From Photobacterium obscurum (GTDB lineage Bacteria; Pseudomonadota; Gammaproteobacteria; Enterobacterales; Vibrionaceae), in assembly GCF_026191635.1 (NCBI RefSeq), contig NZ_JAKRRW010000004.1, forward strand, positions 357,358 through 421,357: a stretch of DNA of 64,000 nt, in the 5' to 3' direction. Under the pieces are notes generated by a model. That model made no database searches and was not told the DNA's origin. It saw only the letters and a list, made by a program, of their open reading frames with translations. Of the stretch, positions 27,669 to 37,039 are shown one piece after another. How positions within the stretch are numbered: position 1 is the stretch's first letter; each line of letters begins with the position of its first letter. A program made the translations under genes and the position numbers.

Positions 27669-27769
27669 GTTGATAACATTCCTTAGCATTGAAGCGGGTT
27701 GTACTAGTATGACAGCTATATTTAGTCATTAGGTGTGCAAACTCTGAACTTTGATGTCGAGGTGGCGAC

Positions 27770-27997
27770 ATGTGTTTCTTTTTTAGCCTGATACCAGCAA
27801 CGTTTTGGTTGGTTATCGGCTATGTTGTCTTGTTTATGTCCTCTAAGGCGAACGGTCGCCTGCAGCTAGTTGGCCGGATTCTGGCAACATGGGTGTTCAT
27901 GATTGCTGGCGTTGTCCTGTTAGTGGGTTTTGTTGTTACCGTCAGTGGTCTTTGTCCGTTTTCCGATATGTTGCACCACATGGGTTATCGGAGCTGA
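27770..27997 (+). CDS. Small two-helix membrane protein
   Basis: 75 residues with two hydrophobic helices (about residues 4-24 and 35-62) and a short polar C-terminus. I do not recognise a family. Its TGA stop (27995-27997) is one base before the GTG start of the RND transporter, a translational-coupling arrangement that makes it real and functionally tied to that transporter, perhaps as a small accessory subunit. Confidence 0.6.
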   Translation: MCFFFSLIPATFWLVIGYVVLFMSSKANGRLQLVGRILATWVFMIAGVVLLVGFVVTVSGLCPFSDMLHHMGYRS

Positions 27998-27998
27998 C

Positions 27999-30329
27999 GT
28001 GAGTGATATACCGAATGAAGATTTCAGTCATCGGGTTATCAACTATCGCTGGTGGTTTATAGCTACAACAATACTTATTTTTCTTGTCACTGCCAGTGGT
28101 GCTCGCTACCTGACGATCAACAATGACACCCGTGTTTTCTTCAGCGAGGGAAACCCACAGTTCAAGGCTCTGGAAGCGCTGGAAAACACCTATACCAAAG
28201 ATCAAAGTGTTGTTTTTGTTATCGCACCGAAGAACGGCAATGTCTTTACCCGCGAAACCCTCTCGGCGATTGAGGAACTGACCGAGAGTTCTTGGCAAAT
28301 CCCTTATTCAAGCCGGGTCGATTCCGTCACCAATTTCCAACATGCCTATGCCGTTAACGATGATCTTATTGTTGCCAATTTGGTCGAGAATGCGGACCAG
28401 CTGAGGGATGACGAGCTGACTCGAGCCCGGAGTGCGGCGCTTGCCGAGCCGCAACTGGTTAATCGCCTGCTTTCCTCCTCAGGGCATGTAACCAGTGTTT
28501 TCATTAACTGCCTTTATCCAGGAGAGTCACTGGATGAGGTATCACAGATCACTGCATTTTCACGTAACCTTGCCGAAGAATTCCGTAGTAAATATCCCGA
28601 TCTCGATATCTATCTGTTCGGCAGTATTATTATGGACAATGCCTTTGGTGAAATAGGGCTCGATGACATGATGACCTTGATCCCGTTCATGTACCTGACA
28701 TTGATTGTGATCATCGGTTTGTGTCTGCGTTCGGTCATTGCGGTCTTCGCTACGTTTCTGATCATTCTGATGTCTATGATGACCGGCATGGGATTAGCCG
28801 GATGGCTGGGGATAAGCCTTAACGCAGCCTCAATTGCTGCACCGACAATTATCATGACTCTTGCTGTGGCTGACAGCGTGCATATTCAGGCGTCAGCCTA
28901 TCAGTTGATGCGTGAAGGCCAGTCAAAGCATGAGGCAATTGCCGAGTCTCTCAGGATTAACCTTCAGCCAGTGTTTCTGACCAGCATTACCACCGCTATT
29001 GGCTTTTTGTCGATGAATTTCTCTGATGCCCCGCCATTTAGAGATCTTGGCAATATCGTCTCTATGGGGGTAATGGCTGCCTTTGTCTATTCCGCTTTGC
29101 TTCTTCCGTCGCTACTGAGTGTGTTGCCACTCCGGGCAAAAAAAAGCGAGCGGGCTGTGAACGTACCGTGCTGCAACAGGTTGGCATGTTTCATTATCAG
29201 AAGGCGCAAAGCTGTGTTTTGGAGTTCGCTATTGGGGATTACGTTGTTAAGTGTCGGCACCTTACGGATAGAGCTGAATGACAGTTTCCTCTACTACCTC
29301 GGCGAGCGATATCAAGTGCGCCAGGCTGGTGATTTTTATCAGCATAACCTGAGTGGTGCTGATGTGATTGAGTACTCCCTTAATGCAGGCGAATCGGGAG
29401 GGATCAACAATCCCGATTATCTGGCAACCGTGGAAGCCTTTGCCAATTGGTATCGTGAGCAGCCCAAGGTTGTGCAGGTAAGTACCATTACCGATACGGT
29501 GAAACGCCTGAACAAGAACATGCATGGTGATGATGAGACATATTACCGTATCCCGGAATCACGGGAGCTTGCTGCCCAGTACCTGTTGCTTTACGAGTTA
29601 TCGCTACCTTTTGGCCTCGATCTTAATAACCAGATCAATGTCGATAAATCGGCAACTCGGATGTCGGTGATAATCAGGGACACAACGACCCGCGAGATTC
29701 GAGAGCAGGATGAAAGAGCGCGGCAGTGGCTGAAGCAGCATGCCCCACCAGGCATGTTTACCTATGGTTCGGGGCTGTCGGTGATCTGGGCGCACCTCTC
29801 AGAGCGCAATATCTACAATATGCTCGGAGCCTCTTTCGGGGCCCTGATGCTGATTTCTTTGCTCCTTATTTTTGTCCTGAAGAGCGTTCGCCTTGGGCTT
29901 GTCAGTCTGCTTCCCAATCTTGTTCCGGCATTGATGGCATTCGGACTGTGGGGGATGACGATAGGGCAGGTTGGGCTCGGCTTATCGGTCGTTGTTGCGA
30001 TGACTTTGGGTATTGTTGTTGATGATACGGTGCATTTTATCAGTAAGTATCTGCGTGCCCACCGAGAGCATGGCATGAATCCCGCGCAGGGGATTCAGTA
30101 TGCATTTCATACGGTTGGGACGGCAATGTGGGTGACAACGGTCGCACTGGTTGCGGGCTTTATGGTGCTGACGCTTTCCGGTTTCAGAATGAATTCCGAT
30201 ATGGGACTGCTCTCAGCCGTGACTATTTTGTTGGCACTGGTTATGGACTTTTTATTCCTGCCAACCTTGTTAATGATCACTGGCAAACACCGGAAACAAG
30301 GAGAACAGCCATGCGAAAAATGCGAGTAG
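27999..30329 (+). CDS. RND/MMPL-family transporter
   Basis: 776 residues from the GTG at 27999 (VSDIPNEDF), chosen because it follows the previous stop by one base and has CGGAG upstream; an earlier in-frame start would overlap the small gene. The topology is the COG1033/MMPL duplication: helix 1 near residue 20-38, a periplasmic loop of about 165 residues, a 5-helix block (about 215-380), helix 7 near 405, a second loop and a second 5-helix block. Helix 4 contains the conserved polar TLAVADSVHI and the repeat VVDDTVHF, the proton-relay region of the family. Members move lipids or hydrophobic molecules. It overlaps the LolA-like gene by 19 bp. Confidence 0.9.
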   Translation: MSDIPNEDFSHRVINYRWWFIATTILIFLVTASGARYLTINNDTRVFFSEGNPQFKALEALENTYTKDQSVVFVIAPKNGNVFTRETLSAIEELTESSWQIPYSSRVDSVTNFQHAYAVNDDLIVANLVENADQLRDDELTRARSAALAEPQLVNRLLSSSGHVTSVFINCLYPGESLDEVSQITAFSRNLAEEFRSKYPDLDIYLFGSIIMDNAFGEIGLDDMMTLIPFMYLTLIVIIGLCLRSVIAVFATFLIILMSMMTGMGLAGWLGISLNAASIAAPTIIMTLAVADSVHIQASAYQLMREGQSKHEAIAESLRINLQPVFLTSITTAIGFLSMNFSDAPPFRDLGNIVSMGVMAAFVYSALLLPSLLSVLPLRAKKSERAVNVPCCNRLACFIIRRRKAVFWSSLLGITLLSVGTLRIELNDSFLYYLGERYQVRQAGDFYQHNLSGADVIEYSLNAGESGGINNPDYLATVEAFANWYREQPKVVQVSTITDTVKRLNKNMHGDDETYYRIPESRELAAQYLLLYELSLPFGLDLNNQINVDKSATRMSVIIRDTTTREIREQDERARQWLKQHAPPGMFTYGSGLSVIWAHLSERNIYNMLGASFGALMLISLLLIFVLKSVRLGLVSLLPNLVPALMAFGLWGMTIGQVGLGLSVVVAMTLGIVVDDTVHFISKYLRAHREHGMNPAQGIQYAFHTVGTAMWVTTVALVAGFMVLTLSGFRMNSDMGLLSAVTILLALVMDFLFLPTLLMITGKHRKQGEQPCEKCE

Positions 30330-31099
30330 TCGTACTATTTTTAACACTGTTGCTTCCGATAACAGTAACGGCCGTAACGCCTGAGCAGAAAGGGCTCGAG
30401 ATTGCGCGGGAAGCCGACCGGCGGGATAGCGGCTGGAATGACTCTGAGTCGAAGCTGACGATGATCCTGCGCAACCGTCATGGTGATGAGAGCCGAAGGG
30501 AGATGCGAGGCAAGTCCCTTGAAGTTCAGAAAGACGGTGATAAAACACTGACAACTTTTGATACCCCAAAAGATGTAAAAGGTACGGCTTTTCTCAACTT
30601 TACCCATAAGGTAGGGGATGATGATCAGTGGTTATATTTACCAGCTCTCAAACGGGTAAAGCGGATTGCGTCGCGTAACAAGTCGGGATCCTTTGTCGGT
30701 AGTGAATTTGCCTATGAAGACATATCGAGCCAGGAACTTGAGAAGTACACCTACAAGTGGTTGCGGGATGAGATCTACCAAGGGCGAGATTGTTATGTGG
30801 TTGAGTCTTATCCGGTTGATAAAAAGTACTCCGGCTATACCCGATTGGTCAGCTGGATAGACAAAGCTGAATACCGAAGTTGGAAGATAGAATTCTATGA
30901 TCGTAAAAAGTCCCATTTTAAGACCCTGACCTTCAAGAACTACAAGCAATATTTGGGGAAATACTGGCGTCCCGGTGAGATGAATATGGTGAATCATCAA
31001 AATGGTAAGAGCACGCAGTTGATTTGGCACTCATATCGATTTCGCACGGGACTTAGTGACCGAGACTTTACCAAGAATAGCCTAAAGAGAGCCAAATGA
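30311..31099 (+). CDS. LolA-like outer-membrane lipoprotein-sorting family protein
   Basis: 262 residues from the ATG at 30311, inside the end of the RND gene (19-bp overlap). Signal peptide MRKMRVVVLFLTLLLPITVTA. The mature part is a LolA-like antiparallel beta sheet/half-barrel (PF17131 group): MRGKSLEVQKDGDKTLTTFDTPKDVKGTAFL, WLYLPALKRVKRI, GSFVGSEFAYEDI and YRSWKIEFYDRKKSHFKTL. This family usually sits next to MMPL transporters and is thought to carry lipid across the periplasm. It overlaps the next start by four bases. Confidence 0.85.
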   Translation: MRKMRVVVLFLTLLLPITVTAVTPEQKGLEIAREADRRDSGWNDSESKLTMILRNRHGDESRREMRGKSLEVQKDGDKTLTTFDTPKDVKGTAFLNFTHKVGDDDQWLYLPALKRVKRIASRNKSGSFVGSEFAYEDISSQELEKYTYKWLRDEIYQGRDCYVVESYPVDKKYSGYTRLVSWIDKAEYRSWKIEFYDRKKSHFKTLTFKNYKQYLGKYWRPGEMNMVNHQNGKSTQLIWHSYRFRTGLSDRDFTKNSLKRAK

Positions 31100-32286
31100 A
31101 ACCGTTGCTGATAGTAATACTATTGGTTCTTCTGGTATCTGCCGAGATAAAGGCGGCGACTGTCGAGTACTCCGGTTATGTGGCTACTGAAACAAGCCTG
31201 TTTGCACAAGCCACGAAATTTTCCGAGCAGAGTCAGCATAGTGTCTCTGTTGCTACGCAGCCTGAGCTATATCAGGAATGGGATAGCGGAACGAGTTTTA
31301 CTTTTGTTCCGTTTGGACGGCTGGACAGTGCTGATTCAGAGCGGAGTCATGTTGATATTCGTGAATTGAATGTACTGTTGCTTGACGGTAACTGGGAAAT
31401 GCGGCTTGGGCTTGGCAAGGTTTTTTGGGGAGTGACCGAGTTTGTTCATCTGGTTGATATTATTAATCAGACAGATCTAGTAGAGAATATCAATGCCGAG
31501 GAAAAACTGGGTCAGCCGATGGTGCACTTTACGCTGATTAAGGATTGGGGGGTTGCTGAGCTGTTCGTTCTGCCTTATTTCCGTGAACGAACCTTTCCCG
31601 GTGTAAACGGGCGCTTGCGTACGGAATTGGTTGTGGATACTGATCGTGCCCGTTATGAAAGTAGTGCCGAGCAGCACCATACCGATTTATCTGTACGCTA
31701 TAGCCATACTTACGGTGAGCTGGATCTCGGCTTGCATTACTTTACTGGCACTGGTCGTGAACCGACTTTGCTACCACTAAGCGATAGTGGTGGCCAGCTG
31801 GTGCTAATTCCATTTTATGAACAGATTAATCAAATTGGAACAGACATACAGTTGGTGGCTGGTGAGTGGCTGTGGAAACTGGAGGCACTGTATCGAAATG
31901 GACAGGGAGATGGCTATACTGCGGTAGCGGGAGGCTTTGAATACACCTTTGTCGGTATTGTCGACACTGCGATGGATCTCGGTGTCATTACCGAATATGT
32001 TTATGACAGCCGAGGCAACCGTGCAACAACACCGTTTCAGAATGATGTGGTTATCGGCCTGCGGTGGGCTGTCAATGATCTCAATGATTCCACCTTGCTG
32101 GCCGGCTGGCTGCAGGACCTGGAGAATCCGGCAAAAATCTTTCAGATTGAAGCCAGCAGACGCCTTAGTGACCAGTGGAAGGTTGAGCTGGAATTACGTA
32201 CTTTCCAAGACCTACCGAAAAGCGATCCTATATATAGTTTGAGTGATGATGATCATCTGAAGCTTGAGCTTGCCTATTATTTCTGA
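31096..32286 (+). CDS. Predicted outer-membrane beta-barrel partner of the RND/LolA pair
   Basis: 396 residues. Signal peptide to about residue 20 (LLIVILLVLLVSAEIKAA), then alternating hydrophobic/polar strands and a C-terminal LELAYYF with terminal Phe, the usual barrel-assembly signal. ATGA overlap (31096-31099) couples it to the LolA-like gene. Internal phrases such as LGLGKVFWGVTEFVHLVDIINQ resemble exported alginate-channel-like or DUF1302-like barrels, but I do not claim a family. The set of inner-membrane pump, periplasmic carrier and outer-membrane barrel implies trans-envelope lipid traffic. Confidence 0.7.
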   Translation: MKPLLIVILLVLLVSAEIKAATVEYSGYVATETSLFAQATKFSEQSQHSVSVATQPELYQEWDSGTSFTFVPFGRLDSADSERSHVDIRELNVLLLDGNWEMRLGLGKVFWGVTEFVHLVDIINQTDLVENINAEEKLGQPMVHFTLIKDWGVAELFVLPYFRERTFPGVNGRLRTELVVDTDRARYESSAEQHHTDLSVRYSHTYGELDLGLHYFTGTGREPTLLPLSDSGGQLVLIPFYEQINQIGTDIQLVAGEWLWKLEALYRNGQGDGYTAVAGGFEYTFVGIVDTAMDLGVITEYVYDSRGNRATTPFQNDVVIGLRWAVNDLNDSTLLAGWLQDLENPAKIFQIEASRRLSDQWKVELELRTFQDLPKSDPIYSLSDDDHLKLELAYYF

Positions 32287-32560
32287 ACCCGTTTAATCCT
32301 GCTAGTTTCGTGATATTCAGCTGACTGATTCGGTGCTGCTTTCTCACGCTGTTCTTAGTATCAATGGCTTATCAATCTTCCTGTTTATGATAGCTCTCGC
32401 TGCGCGAATACGGCGCTGGTACTACCAATACTCTCAGCTATTGATAATTATGGTGATATGGTCGCTGTAAGTATATAGTCGCCGTGAATGCATTGTGATG
32501 GCGTAATTTTGCCTCATGATCCAGATCTCACGAGAATGATATTTTAAACAGTTAAGGACA

Positions 32561-33208
32561 ATGAAAGTGAAGAAAACAGTGTTAGCAGCATTATTAACTA
32601 CGGCTCCGTTTATGGCTTCCGCTGACGTGGTGTTGGGCGGGGATGTTGAAGTTAATATGTGGCAACAAACACATAATTTTGCAGGTTCTGAAGTGGATGG
32701 TGATGACACTAGTTACACTTTTGAAGCTTCTCTTGAGCACATTTTGCCTCTTATTCCAAACTTTAAACTAGGTCAGTCTTCTGTCGATAATGATGACTAT
32801 TCATATACTAAGCGTGATTACACCCTGTATTATGAGTTTTTGGACAATGATTTAGTGTCGGTCGATGCGGGCGTCGGTATTACAGAATTTACCGATGGTG
32901 AACTAAACGTTGTTATATCTGAAGATTTTAGCGGTTTTGTTCCTCACTTATATGCGGCAGCGGAAGTGGGTATCCCTATGACGCCGTTGTTTGTGTTTGC
33001 AAAGGGCTCTGGTATTGGATATGGCGACAATAACTTGATTGATGCGTCTGTAGGTATTCAATATTCGATTGGCCTTTATGCTTTTGATCTTGAACTTCAG
33101 GCGGGCTATCGAGTTCACCAACTTGATTTAGAAGATTTTGATGACTTAAGTGTTGATCTGGATGCTAAGACGGATGGTCTGTTTGCTGGTGTAAACTTCG
33201 ATTTTTAA
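32561..33208 (+). CDS. TIGR04219-type outer-membrane beta-barrel protein
   Basis: 215 residues. Signal peptide MKVKKTVLAALLTTAPFMASA, then strands and a final GVNFDF with terminal Phe. The pattern of acidic loops, the LPLIPNFKLGQSSVDN section and the FDLELQAGYRVHQLDLEDFDDL block match the TIGR04219 family of Vibrionaceae/Shewanella outer-membrane proteins. AAGGA precedes the start. Function unknown. It begins 275 bp after the lipid-transport operon and has its own terminator. Confidence 0.82.
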   Translation: MKVKKTVLAALLTTAPFMASADVVLGGDVEVNMWQQTHNFAGSEVDGDDTSYTFEASLEHILPLIPNFKLGQSSVDNDDYSYTKRDYTLYYEFLDNDLVSVDAGVGITEFTDGELNVVISEDFSGFVPHLYAAAEVGIPMTPLFVFAKGSGIGYGDNNLIDASVGIQYSIGLYAFDLELQAGYRVHQLDLEDFDDLSVDLDAKTDGLFAGVNFDF

Positions 33209-33236
33209 AGACTAGCTGGCATAATCTTGATTATAT

Positions 33237-33266
33237 TTTCACCGCACTTATGTGCGGTGAAATTTT
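33237..33266. terminator. Bidirectional terminator
   Basis: TTTCACCGCAC-TTAT-GTGCGGTGAAA plus TTTT, an 11-bp perfect stem between the convergent barrel gene and the P450 gene. Confidence 0.88.
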
Positions 33267-33282
33267 AGGATTGTGTACTGCT

Positions 33283-34743
33283 CTAGGGGGCGGCATCGTT
33301 ATTACGCTTGGGGCTCAGACAAACCATCAGGTTCTTTGGCCGCATAGTGATGGCAAACTCTTCTTCGACAACAACCTCCAGTTCTGGGGGGGAAATATCA
33401 AAGTGCTGACAGAGCATAGCGATAACCATTTTTACCTCCATAAAAGCAAGTGACTCTCCGGGGCAATGGCGAGCTCCTCCGCCAAAGGGAAAATGCGTTG
33501 TCGCTTTATGTGGGCAAGCTTCAGTTGCCACCGCCTGCTCTAACCAGCGCTCGGGTATAAATTGCTGTGCATTTATAAAGCGCGTCTCGTCGAGTCCACC
33601 GAGTCGGGTCAATAAAAACAGGCCAGTGCCTGCAGGTAGTTCTGTGCCATCGGTTAGCGTCAGTTGGTCTGCTGTTTCCCCCGAGATCATAGGGGCTGTT
33701 GATTTCAGCCGTAGGGTTTCTCGTGCTGCGGCTTCGAGATACGTTAGTTCATCAAGTGCCTGAACCGTGATGTGCCCGTTATGCAGGGATTTAACCTTGT
33801 CGACTTCCTCGTTAATTTGATGCTGCACATCTGGCCTCTGGCTGAGAAAATACAGCATCCAGGCAATAAGGTTCGAAGTTGTATCTTCGCCTGCGAGCAA
33901 GAGTGTCAGAATGTTGGCAAACAGTTCTTCATTGGTCAGGCGATCATTGTCGTCATCAGAGGCCAGCACCATGGCCTGTAAGATGTTTTCTGGCGCTTCG
34001 ACGAGATGAGGTTTTTTCTGCAGCTCTTCTCGGGTTTGTGCAACGATTTCAAATGCATAGTTTTTTACTTCCACCAACGCTTTGTCTAATTCCCGATCTT
34101 GTTTCAACTTAAAGTACTGCCAGTAGGGGAAGGGCATTTTGGTTCGGCTGTTTAGTTGTGGAAAAATGACTTCGAGGTGTTTCTGGAGTCCATCGCCATC
34201 ACTTTCCAGAAGACGTGTGTCATGCCCGAACACCAGTGATGTGGTGATATCGACGGTAAATCGGCGTAGGTCATCATGAATGGCGATATTGTGATCTTGC
34301 TGAGTTTGTTGAAGCAGGCGGCGGTGAAGCCTTTTGGTTGTTTGTTCTAGCAAAGGGAAAAAGGAAATCAGGCTTTTCTTGCTAAATGAAGGCATGATGA
34401 GCTTGCGCTGTCGCTTCCAACTCTCGCCATTAGCAGAAAGTACGCCGTGAATACCGAGCTCTTTGAATACTTGTTCTAGATTTTTGGAACGATTAATAGA
34501 TTTCGGCCGGCGGCGCAATAGGTCTTTGACCATCACGGGATCCGATATCACCACAAACACCTTACCGGCAAGATTTATCCTAAAAATATCGTCATACTCC
34601 AGACTCCACTTTTCCAGTATCTGGTGTATCTTGCTTGACTTTAGTTGCCGGAAATTGCCAAGCAACGGCCATCCTTTGGGCTGGGGCAGTTCATCCAATG
34701 TTCTTTTGACCAACTGATTAGACCGTATTACAGACTCCGTCAT
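33283..34743 (-). CDS. Cytochrome P450
   Basis: 486 residues. The haem-thiolate loop FGGGARHCPG gives Cys427; the I-helix oxygen-activation motif AGEDTTS (around residue 290), the K-helix ExxR as ETLR and the PERW meander are present. AAGGAG lies seven bases before the ATG at 34743. It is a soluble-type bacterial P450 resembling the fatty-acid/terpene hydroxylating group; no redox partner is adjacent, so it must use a distant ferredoxin system. Divergent from the flippase-like gene, 204 bp away. Confidence 0.9.
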   Translation of the reverse strand: MTESVIRSNQLVKRTLDELPQPKGWPLLGNFRQLKSSKIHQILEKWSLEYDDIFRINLAGKVFVVISDPVMVKDLLRRRPKSINRSKNLEQVFKELGIHGVLSANGESWKRQRKLIMPSFSKKSLISFFPLLEQTTKRLHRRLLQQTQQDHNIAIHDDLRRFTVDITTSLVFGHDTRLLESDGDGLQKHLEVIFPQLNSRTKMPFPYWQYFKLKQDRELDKALVEVKNYAFEIVAQTREELQKKPHLVEAPENILQAMVLASDDDNDRLTNEELFANILTLLLAGEDTTSNLIAWMLYFLSQRPDVQHQINEEVDKVKSLHNGHITVQALDELTYLEAAARETLRLKSTAPMISGETADQLTLTDGTELPAGTGLFLLTRLGGLDETRFINAQQFIPERWLEQAVATEACPHKATTHFPFGGGARHCPGESLAFMEVKMVIAMLCQHFDISPPELEVVVEEEFAITMRPKNLMVCLSPKRNNDAAP

Positions 34744-34947
34744 GTTTCACTCCTTTTGTGTAATAACCAGCCCTTATTTTTAACAAGCGGTTTGGTAACC
34801 ATTAAGGTGACACATCGTACCAGTTGATAAGTATAGTTAGGTCTGAGCAATGGAAGACTAATTTTCCTATTTTGCTCAGTATTTCGATGAGATCTAATTG
34901 AGCGAATCAAGTAACATGCCGCCATCGTTAATAATATTGTCTGCTTT

Positions 34948-36243
34948 ATGAAAATGAATTCAGCCCAGGGAGTGCCGCAAAATGATGCGCTTCCACGTCT
35001 TAAAAAAGCATTTATTACGGGCATTTGGGCAACACTCGCCAGTATCTCAGTTGGTTTTCTATTCAAAATTTGGCTGGCACAGTGGGTGCCTAAAGGGGAT
35101 CTGGCGCTGTTCAACAGTGTGGTGGATATTATTTCGCTGTCACTGATTCTGATGACGGGTTTTCGATCATCAATGGTGGTGAGCTACAGCCAGACTCAAA
35201 ACGATAACGATATCATTAATATATTTCGCTTTTGCTTGATTATCATGGTGCTGATCACCTGGGGGTTGGTGCTCCCCTATATCAAGCACGAATTACATAT
35301 CAATGTTAGCTATCTGCAGCTGGTCGGAATAATCTTTAGCATGGGACTCAAGGTATATTTCACTAACCTGGTAGCTATGTACCGCCTCTACAGTATTTCC
35401 AACAGGGTCACTTGGCTCGAACCGTTAAGCAATGTGCTGCTGTTCTTAATGTGCTATTACCTACTTCGGCTGGATGCGCTCTCATCGTTGTTTTATAGCA
35501 TGAGCCTGTCGTCTTTGGGTGTGGCTATATACATGTATGTACACCGACGCAAAGAGATAGCGACCCGTCCGTTGGCTGCCGTGCACTTAGATCCCACACT
35601 TATCAGTTACGTAAAGAAGAGCTTTACGGCCTCGCTGGAAGCCGGAGCCAGTATCTTGATGATATACATTACTGTACTGCTTACGATTAGCCATTTTAGT
35701 ATCGATGAGCTGGGTGATTTCCAGGTCATTGTAAGACCGGTATTTACTTATCTGACCATGCTGTTTGTGTTCCCGATCTACCGTTTTGTATTGCCAGAGC
35801 TGGCTGTATGTGTACGAAAAGAGCAGCATGAGCAGGTTCGCTCTATTCGTCGCTGGGTATTCAGGCTGGCTTTTATCGTCGGGGCGGTGTTCTTCCTAAC
35901 TATGCTGATAGGCGGAGAACAAATCGTGATGTGGGTTTTCCCGCCAGAGTATATTGGCGCGGTGCCGGTGTTGTTCCACTTCTCGATATTTTTTGTATTT
36001 ATGATGCTCAACGCTTACCAGTTGGCGTATATCAAAGCACACGGCCATTTTACGCAAAGCCTGATTATTCGCATTAGCGGCATTGTTACCTTGGTGGCGG
36101 CGTATTATTTGCTGGCGGTGTTTACGACTAATGTGGTGGCCATTATTGTCGCCCTTGGTATGGGCTATGTCATGATGTTCATTCTCTCGAGCATTGCTGA
36201 AAATCGGATACTACGTGGATACCGCGAAGCAATAACGGCTTAG
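34948..36243 (+). CDS. Oligosaccharide flippase-like membrane protein
   Basis: 431 residues with about 12 membrane helices and the MATE/Wzx-like (MviN) layout: helix pair at about 25-80, others through the middle, and a C-terminal pair around 350-420. Segments such as TYLTMLFVFPIYRFVLPELA and FPPEYIGAVPVLFHFSIFFV are typical of polysaccharide flippases. No glycosyltransferase lies next to it, so its substrate is open. The first ATG is used; a second lies two codons later. Confidence 0.72.
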   Translation: MKMNSAQGVPQNDALPRLKKAFITGIWATLASISVGFLFKIWLAQWVPKGDLALFNSVVDIISLSLILMTGFRSSMVVSYSQTQNDNDIINIFRFCLIIMVLITWGLVLPYIKHELHINVSYLQLVGIIFSMGLKVYFTNLVAMYRLYSISNRVTWLEPLSNVLLFLMCYYLLRLDALSSLFYSMSLSSLGVAIYMYVHRRKEIATRPLAAVHLDPTLISYVKKSFTASLEAGASILMIYITVLLTISHFSIDELGDFQVIVRPVFTYLTMLFVFPIYRFVLPELAVCVRKEQHEQVRSIRRWVFRLAFIVGAVFFLTMLIGGEQIVMWVFPPEYIGAVPVLFHFSIFFVFMMLNAYQLAYIKAHGHFTQSLIIRISGIVTLVAAYYLLAVFTTNVVAIIVALGMGYVMMFILSSIAENRILRGYREAITA

Positions 36244-36269
36244 CAGCCAACCGCAAAATACTGTTCATA

Positions 36270-36319
36270 AAAAAGCCTCATAAGTGTTCTAATGCTAGTG
36301 GCAGTATATGAGGCTTTTT
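36270..36319. terminator. Bidirectional terminator with long loop
   Basis: AAAAAGCCTCATA (36270-36282) pairs with TATGAGGCTTTTT (36307-36319); the 24-base loop may fold further. Shared by the convergent flippase and response-regulator genes. Confidence 0.85.
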
Positions 36320-36343
36320 CATTATTGGGCGATCACTTAGGCA

Positions 36344-37039
36344 TCATTCGACCATCTGATACAGGCGGCGAGGACGACCGCCGGTCTTGTAATTAAGCAC
36401 CAGGCGGATCATGCCTTCTGATTCCAAGAACTCCAGATAGCGTCTGGCGGTAATACGGCTGACATTCATGCGCTCGCCAATATCATCGGCAGAGAAATCA
36501 TGCAGTTTTTCATTGCGCAATATGGACTTTAGCGAAGCGAGAGTGGTGGCATCAATGCCCTTGGGAGTCTGGCGTAACTGCTTGACAGGCGCTTTGCGAA
36601 ACAGTTGGTCGATATCATTTTGATCCACTGTTGTCGCGCGTGACAGCGTCTGTTTATATTGCTTGTAGTCTTCTAGGGCCTGATTCACCCGCGACATGCG
36701 GATTGGTTTGACAAGGTAATCCGCCACGCCCAGCTGGACGGCTTTTTCGACGGTCGCCGTTTCACGCTCCGCGGTCGTCATGATGAAGTCGCAATCTGCA
36801 TGTTGCTCTCGTAGCTGGCGAATGACATCAATTCCGTTGCCGTCGGGCAGGGTAATATCGACAAAGATCAGTGACGGTTTGTAGGCCTCGTAGTGCAATA
36901 GGGCATCGGCACAACTTTCGCTGGCTGCAACCACCGTGAAGTCAGGGTGTTGGTTGATGGTTGATTCAAGTGTATAGCTGGCTCGAATGTCATCTTCAAT
37001 AAGCATGACTGTGGTTTTAGTCATCATGGGCGATTTCAT
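36344..37039 (-). CDS. Response regulator, CitB/DcuR type
   Basis: 231 residues. Receiver domain with phospho-acceptor Asp in IFVDITLPDGNG and Lys in YLVKPIRM; a linker; C-terminal winged-helix HTH (DIGERMNVSRITARRYLEFLESEGMI) of the DcuR/CitB/MalR kind. It overlaps the kinase gene by 23 bp. ATGs at 37027 and 37024 are alternative starts, the latter giving MTKTTVML. The partner kinase and 2-hydroxycarboxylate transporter suggest it activates carboxylate uptake. Confidence 0.9.
   Translation of the reverse strand: MKSPMMTKTTVMLIEDDIRASYTLESTINQHPDFTVVAASESCADALLHYEAYKPSLIFVDITLPDGNGIDVIRQLREQHADCDFIMTTAERETATVEKAVQLGVADYLVKPIRMSRVNQALEDYKQYKQTLSRATTVDQNDIDQLFRKAPVKQLRQTPKGIDATTLASLKSILRNEKLHDFSADDIGERMNVSRITARRYLEFLESEGMIRLVLNYKTGGRPRRLYQMVE

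Noticed and set aside
27930..27998. Upstream start for the RND transporter overlapping the small membrane gene
   Set aside because: The added 23 residues are an out-of-frame copy of the small gene; GTG 27999 has a ribosome site and tight coupling.
33250..33453. 67-residue plus-strand frame after the outer-membrane protein
   Set aside because: It covers the terminator and the 3' end of the P450 gene on the other strand.
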